7,844 nt of DNA. Origin: Lachnospiraceae bacterium. GTDB taxonomy: Bacteria > Bacillota_A > Clostridia > Lachnospirales > Lachnospiraceae. The number at the start of each line of letters is the position of its first letter. Position 1 is the first letter of the stretch. Location of the stretch: NCBI GenBank assembly GCA_017652545.1, contig JAGCAV010000020.1, positions 1 through 7,844 on the forward strand. The letters are read 5' to 3'. The position numbers were made by a program, and so were the translations under genes. Shown one piece after another: positions 6,559 through 7,844 of the stretch. The notes below the pieces were generated by a model. The model was not told the DNA's origin. It did not search any database and saw only the letters and a program-made list of their open reading frames with translations.

Positions 6559-7565
6559 ATGATCTCTTCGGTAATGCGGTCGATCAGCTCGTTTTCTTCC
6601 CCGCTGAAAGAGGTGTTCTCGATTGCCTTGATGTTGTCCAGGAGCTGTTCGGGACGGGAAGCACCGGCAATGACCGAGCAGACCACCGGATGCTGCAGCA
6701 GCCAGGCGAGGGCCATCTGCGCCAGTGTCTGACCGCGGCTCGAAGCCAGATCATTCAGCTTCCGGATCCCGTTCAGGGTCTTTTCCGTGAGGGCGGACTT
6801 GTTCAGGAACCGGGGATCGGTCATCACACGGCTGTCCTGCGGAATACCGTTCAGATAACGGTCTGTCAGCAGTCCCTGTGCCAGGGGGCTGAAAACGATG
6901 ATGCCGATGCCCTCCTCCAGACAGCAGTCGCCAACGCCGTCCTTCTCGATGGTACGGTCCAGAATGGAGTACCTTCTCTGGTTGACGATGAGCGGACAGT
7001 GGCGGCTGCGCATATATTCGACGGCAGCCCGTGTGTGCGCCTCATCGTAGTTGGAGATGCCGGCGTAGAGCACTTTACCGCTGCGGACCATGTCGACCAG
7101 GGCCTCCATCGTCTCCTCGAGGGGTGTATCGGGATCCATGCAGTGATGATAGAAGATATCGACATAGTCGATGCCGAGCCGCTTAAGGCTCTGGTCGAGG
7201 GAGGCCATCAGGTATTTGCGTGATCCTCCGACACCGTAGGGGCCGGGCCACATATCGTAACCGGCCTTGGAGGATATGAGGAGCTCATCGCGGTAAGGGC
7301 GAAAGTCCTCCTCCAGGATCCGTCCGACATTTGTCTCCGCGGCGCCGTAGTAAGGGCCGTAATTGTTTGCCAGATCAAAATGGGTGATCCCGTTGTCAAA
7401 GGCAGTCCGGCAGATCTCCTTCATGGTCTCATATTTTCCGATGGAGCCGAAATTGTGCCAGAAGCCCAGTGAGACAGCCGGAAATTTCAGGCCGCTCTTT
7501 CCGACGAAGCGGTACTGCATTTTGTCGTAACGCTCTTCTTTTGCTTTGTAGATGGGTGGGATCAT
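6555..7565 (-). CDS. Aldo/keto reductase, YghZ type (L-glyceraldehyde 3-phosphate reductase-like)
   Basis: 336-residue NAD(P)H-dependent reductase. The sequence follows E. coli YghZ (as I recall it) almost throughout: MQYRFVGKSGLKFPAVSLGF, GITHFDLANNYGP, KAGYDMWPGPYG, GGSRKYLMASLDQSLKR, FSPLAQGLLTDRYLNGIPQD. The catalytic tetrad is D64, Y69, K100 and H141 (in YVDIFYHHCMD). The cofactor-binding SVIAGASRPEQLLDN lies at 297-311. Known family activities are reduction of L-glyceraldehyde 3-phosphate, methylglyoxal and other short aldehydes. I chose the ATG at 7565 because a perfect AAAGGAG (7573-7579) sits 7 nt before it; an in-frame ATG at 7664 overlaps the promoter. It has its own consensus promoter and cre site, is convergent with the phosphorylase operon, and so is a separate unit under carbon control. 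Its physiological aldehyde is unknown; L-lactaldehyde from deoxy-sugar breakdown is possible. Confidence 0.95.
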   Translation of the reverse strand: MIPPIYKAKEERYDKMQYRFVGKSGLKFPAVSLGFWHNFGSIGKYETMKEICRTAFDNGITHFDLANNYGPYYGAAETNVGRILEEDFRPYRDELLISSKAGYDMWPGPYGVGGSRKYLMASLDQSLKRLGIDYVDIFYHHCMDPDTPLEETMEALVDMVRSGKVLYAGISNYDEAHTRAAVEYMRSRHCPLIVNQRRYSILDRTIEKDGVGDCCLEEGIGIIVFSPLAQGLLTDRYLNGIPQDSRVMTDPRFLNKSALTEKTLNGIRKLNDLASSRGQTLAQMALAWLLQHPVVCSVIAGASRPEQLLDNIKAIENTSFSGEENELIDRITEEIM

Positions 7566-7586
7566 AAAGATACTCCTTTCATCAGC

Positions 7587-7610
7587 CGGCATGCTGTGTG
7601 CCGTTTTTGT
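7587..7610. other. Hairpin in the reductase 5' leader; terminator-like on the plus strand
   Basis: CGGCA (7587-7591) and TGCCG (7599-7603) form a 5-bp stem with a 7-nt loop. In the reductase mRNA this hairpin lies 7 nt upstream of the AAAGGAG ribosome site. Read on the plus strand it is followed by TTTTTGT, like a weak terminator. Short stem, so only a modest claim. Confidence 0.3.
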
Positions 7611-7647
7611 TACCGGTTTAATAAATAGGCAGAAACAAAAGGGTATT

Positions 7648-7665
7648 AATGAAATCGTTTGCATT
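7648..7665 (-). promoter_or_regulatory. cre site (CcpA operator) overlapping the reductase promoter
   Basis: The minus strand reads AATGCAAACGATTTCATT, matching every position of the catabolite-responsive element consensus WWTGNAARCGNWWWCAWW. It begins inside the -10 box and covers the likely transcription start, the position where CcpA with HPr-Ser-P represses. Another LacI/GalR-family protein could use the same site. The match is direct; repression is inferred from position. Confidence 0.75.
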
Positions 7666-7691
7666 ATACCTCATAAGGAGTCTGGTGTCAA
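7663..7691 (-). promoter_or_regulatory. Consensus sigma-70/sigma-A promoter of the reductase gene
   Basis: On the minus strand TTGACA (7691-7686), a 17-bp spacer and TATAAT (7668-7663) are exact consensus in both boxes at ideal spacing. AT-rich DNA lies upstream (7692-7740). Transcription should start near 7656, giving a leader of about 90 nt before the ATG at 7565. Such a strong promoter fits a gene held down by a repressor at the overlapping cre site. Confidence 0.85.
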
Positions 7692-7751
7692 AGCCTTATA
7701 AATTTTTCCTGATTTTTCAACAAATATGATGTTTTTTTCTGAAAGGTGCTT

Positions 7752-7757
7752 TATAAT
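7752..7757 (+). promoter_or_regulatory. Candidate -10 box for the next plus-strand gene
   Basis: TATAAT is an exact -10 hexamer, but no good -35 is seen 16-18 bp upstream (the DNA there is T-rich). It would start a transcript near 7764 running into the gene beyond the edge. The same bases overlap the ATG of a possible leader ORF, so the two readings compete. Confidence 0.35.
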
Positions 7758-7815
7758 GAATACAGGCTGTTGTTTTGACGGTAATGAAAACGAAACACTT
7801 CAGACAGAAGAATAA
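7756..7815 (+). CDS. Possible 19-residue leader peptide
   Basis: ATG at 7756 opens 19 codons encoding MNTGCCFDGNENETLQTEE and stops with TAA at 7813-7815. AAAGGTG (7742-7748) sits 7 nt before the ATG, a well-placed ribosome site. It lies just upstream of the expected start of the next gene. No family is recognised and no regulatory codon run is obvious. An ORF this short easily arises by chance, and its ATG overlaps a -10-like TATAAT. Confidence 0.2.
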   Translation: MNTGCCFDGNENETLQTEE

Positions 7816-7825
7816 ATACATAATA

Positions 7826-7837
7826 AAGGAAAAGGGT
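7826..7837 (+). promoter_or_regulatory. Ribosome binding site of a gene starting just past the window
   Basis: AAGGAAAAGGG ends 7 nt before the right edge and the sequence breaks off at TTTTCACA. No start codon has yet appeared in a suitable position, so a plus-strand gene, divergent from the reductase, probably begins within a few bases beyond the window. Its nature cannot be told. Confidence 0.55.
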
Positions 7838-7844
7838 TTTCACA

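Noticed and set aside
6414..7223. 269-codon open frame on the plus strand opposite the reductase
   Set aside because: It runs through the strong terminator hairpin and antisense to the conserved aldo/keto reductase; no family resemblance.
1..7844. CRISPR array, tRNA, rRNA, insertion sequence or phage attachment site
   Set aside because: No regularly spaced repeats, no cloverleaf-like RNA gene, no transposase or long terminal inverted repeats were seen on either strand.

Overview
The window looks like part of a carbohydrate-utilisation locus from a gut- or rumen-type Lachnospiraceae/Clostridia bacterium. This is inferred from four things: a YesN/YesM-type two-component pair (an AraC-type response regulator with a His_kinase-family sensor), a GH112 phosphorylase, strong AGGAGG-like ribosome binding sites, and a CcpA-type cre element. 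Base composition is moderately GC-rich by eye for this group. The species cannot be named from the sequence.

Layout. (1) 1-531, minus: the N-terminal 177 residues of a glycoside hydrolase family 2 enzyme that runs off the left edge. (2) 532-749: a divergent control region with a CRP/FNR-like palindrome, a short perfect palindrome, a pair of 20-bp-phased direct repeats and an extended -10. (3) 750-6380, plus: a probable three-gene operon of response regulator (750-2300), sensor histidine kinase (2305-4089, 4 nt after the regulator) and GH112 beta-galactoside phosphorylase (about 4155-6380). A small hairpin lies between kinase and phosphorylase. (4) 6460-6509: a very strong intrinsic terminator between convergent genes. 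(5) 6555-7565, minus: a YghZ-type aldo/keto reductase with a full consensus sigma-70 promoter overlapped by a perfect cre site. (6) 7692-7844: the upstream region of another plus-strand gene. It holds a -10-like box, a possible 19-codon leader ORF and a ribosome binding site at the very edge, so that gene should start just outside the window.

How the parts may work together (inference). The membrane kinase senses an extracellular ligand through a Cache-like domain and phosphorylates the AraC-type regulator. The regulator probably activates its own operon and perhaps the divergent GH2 gene. The GH2 enzyme lacks a signal peptide at its visible N-terminus, and the phosphorylase also lacks one, so both should act in the cytoplasm on imported galactosyl oligosaccharides. 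The phosphorylase releases alpha-galactose 1-phosphate and conserves the bond energy. No transporter is visible and would have to lie outside. The acceptor sugar of the GH112 enzyme is the main open question: N-acetylhexosamine (GNB/LNB) or L-rhamnose. The reductase would fit an L-lactaldehyde-producing rhamnose route, but this is only suggestive. I found no clearly new class of system. The most notable points are the tight coupling of a YesMN pair to a divergent GH112 enzyme and the well-defined regulatory sites.
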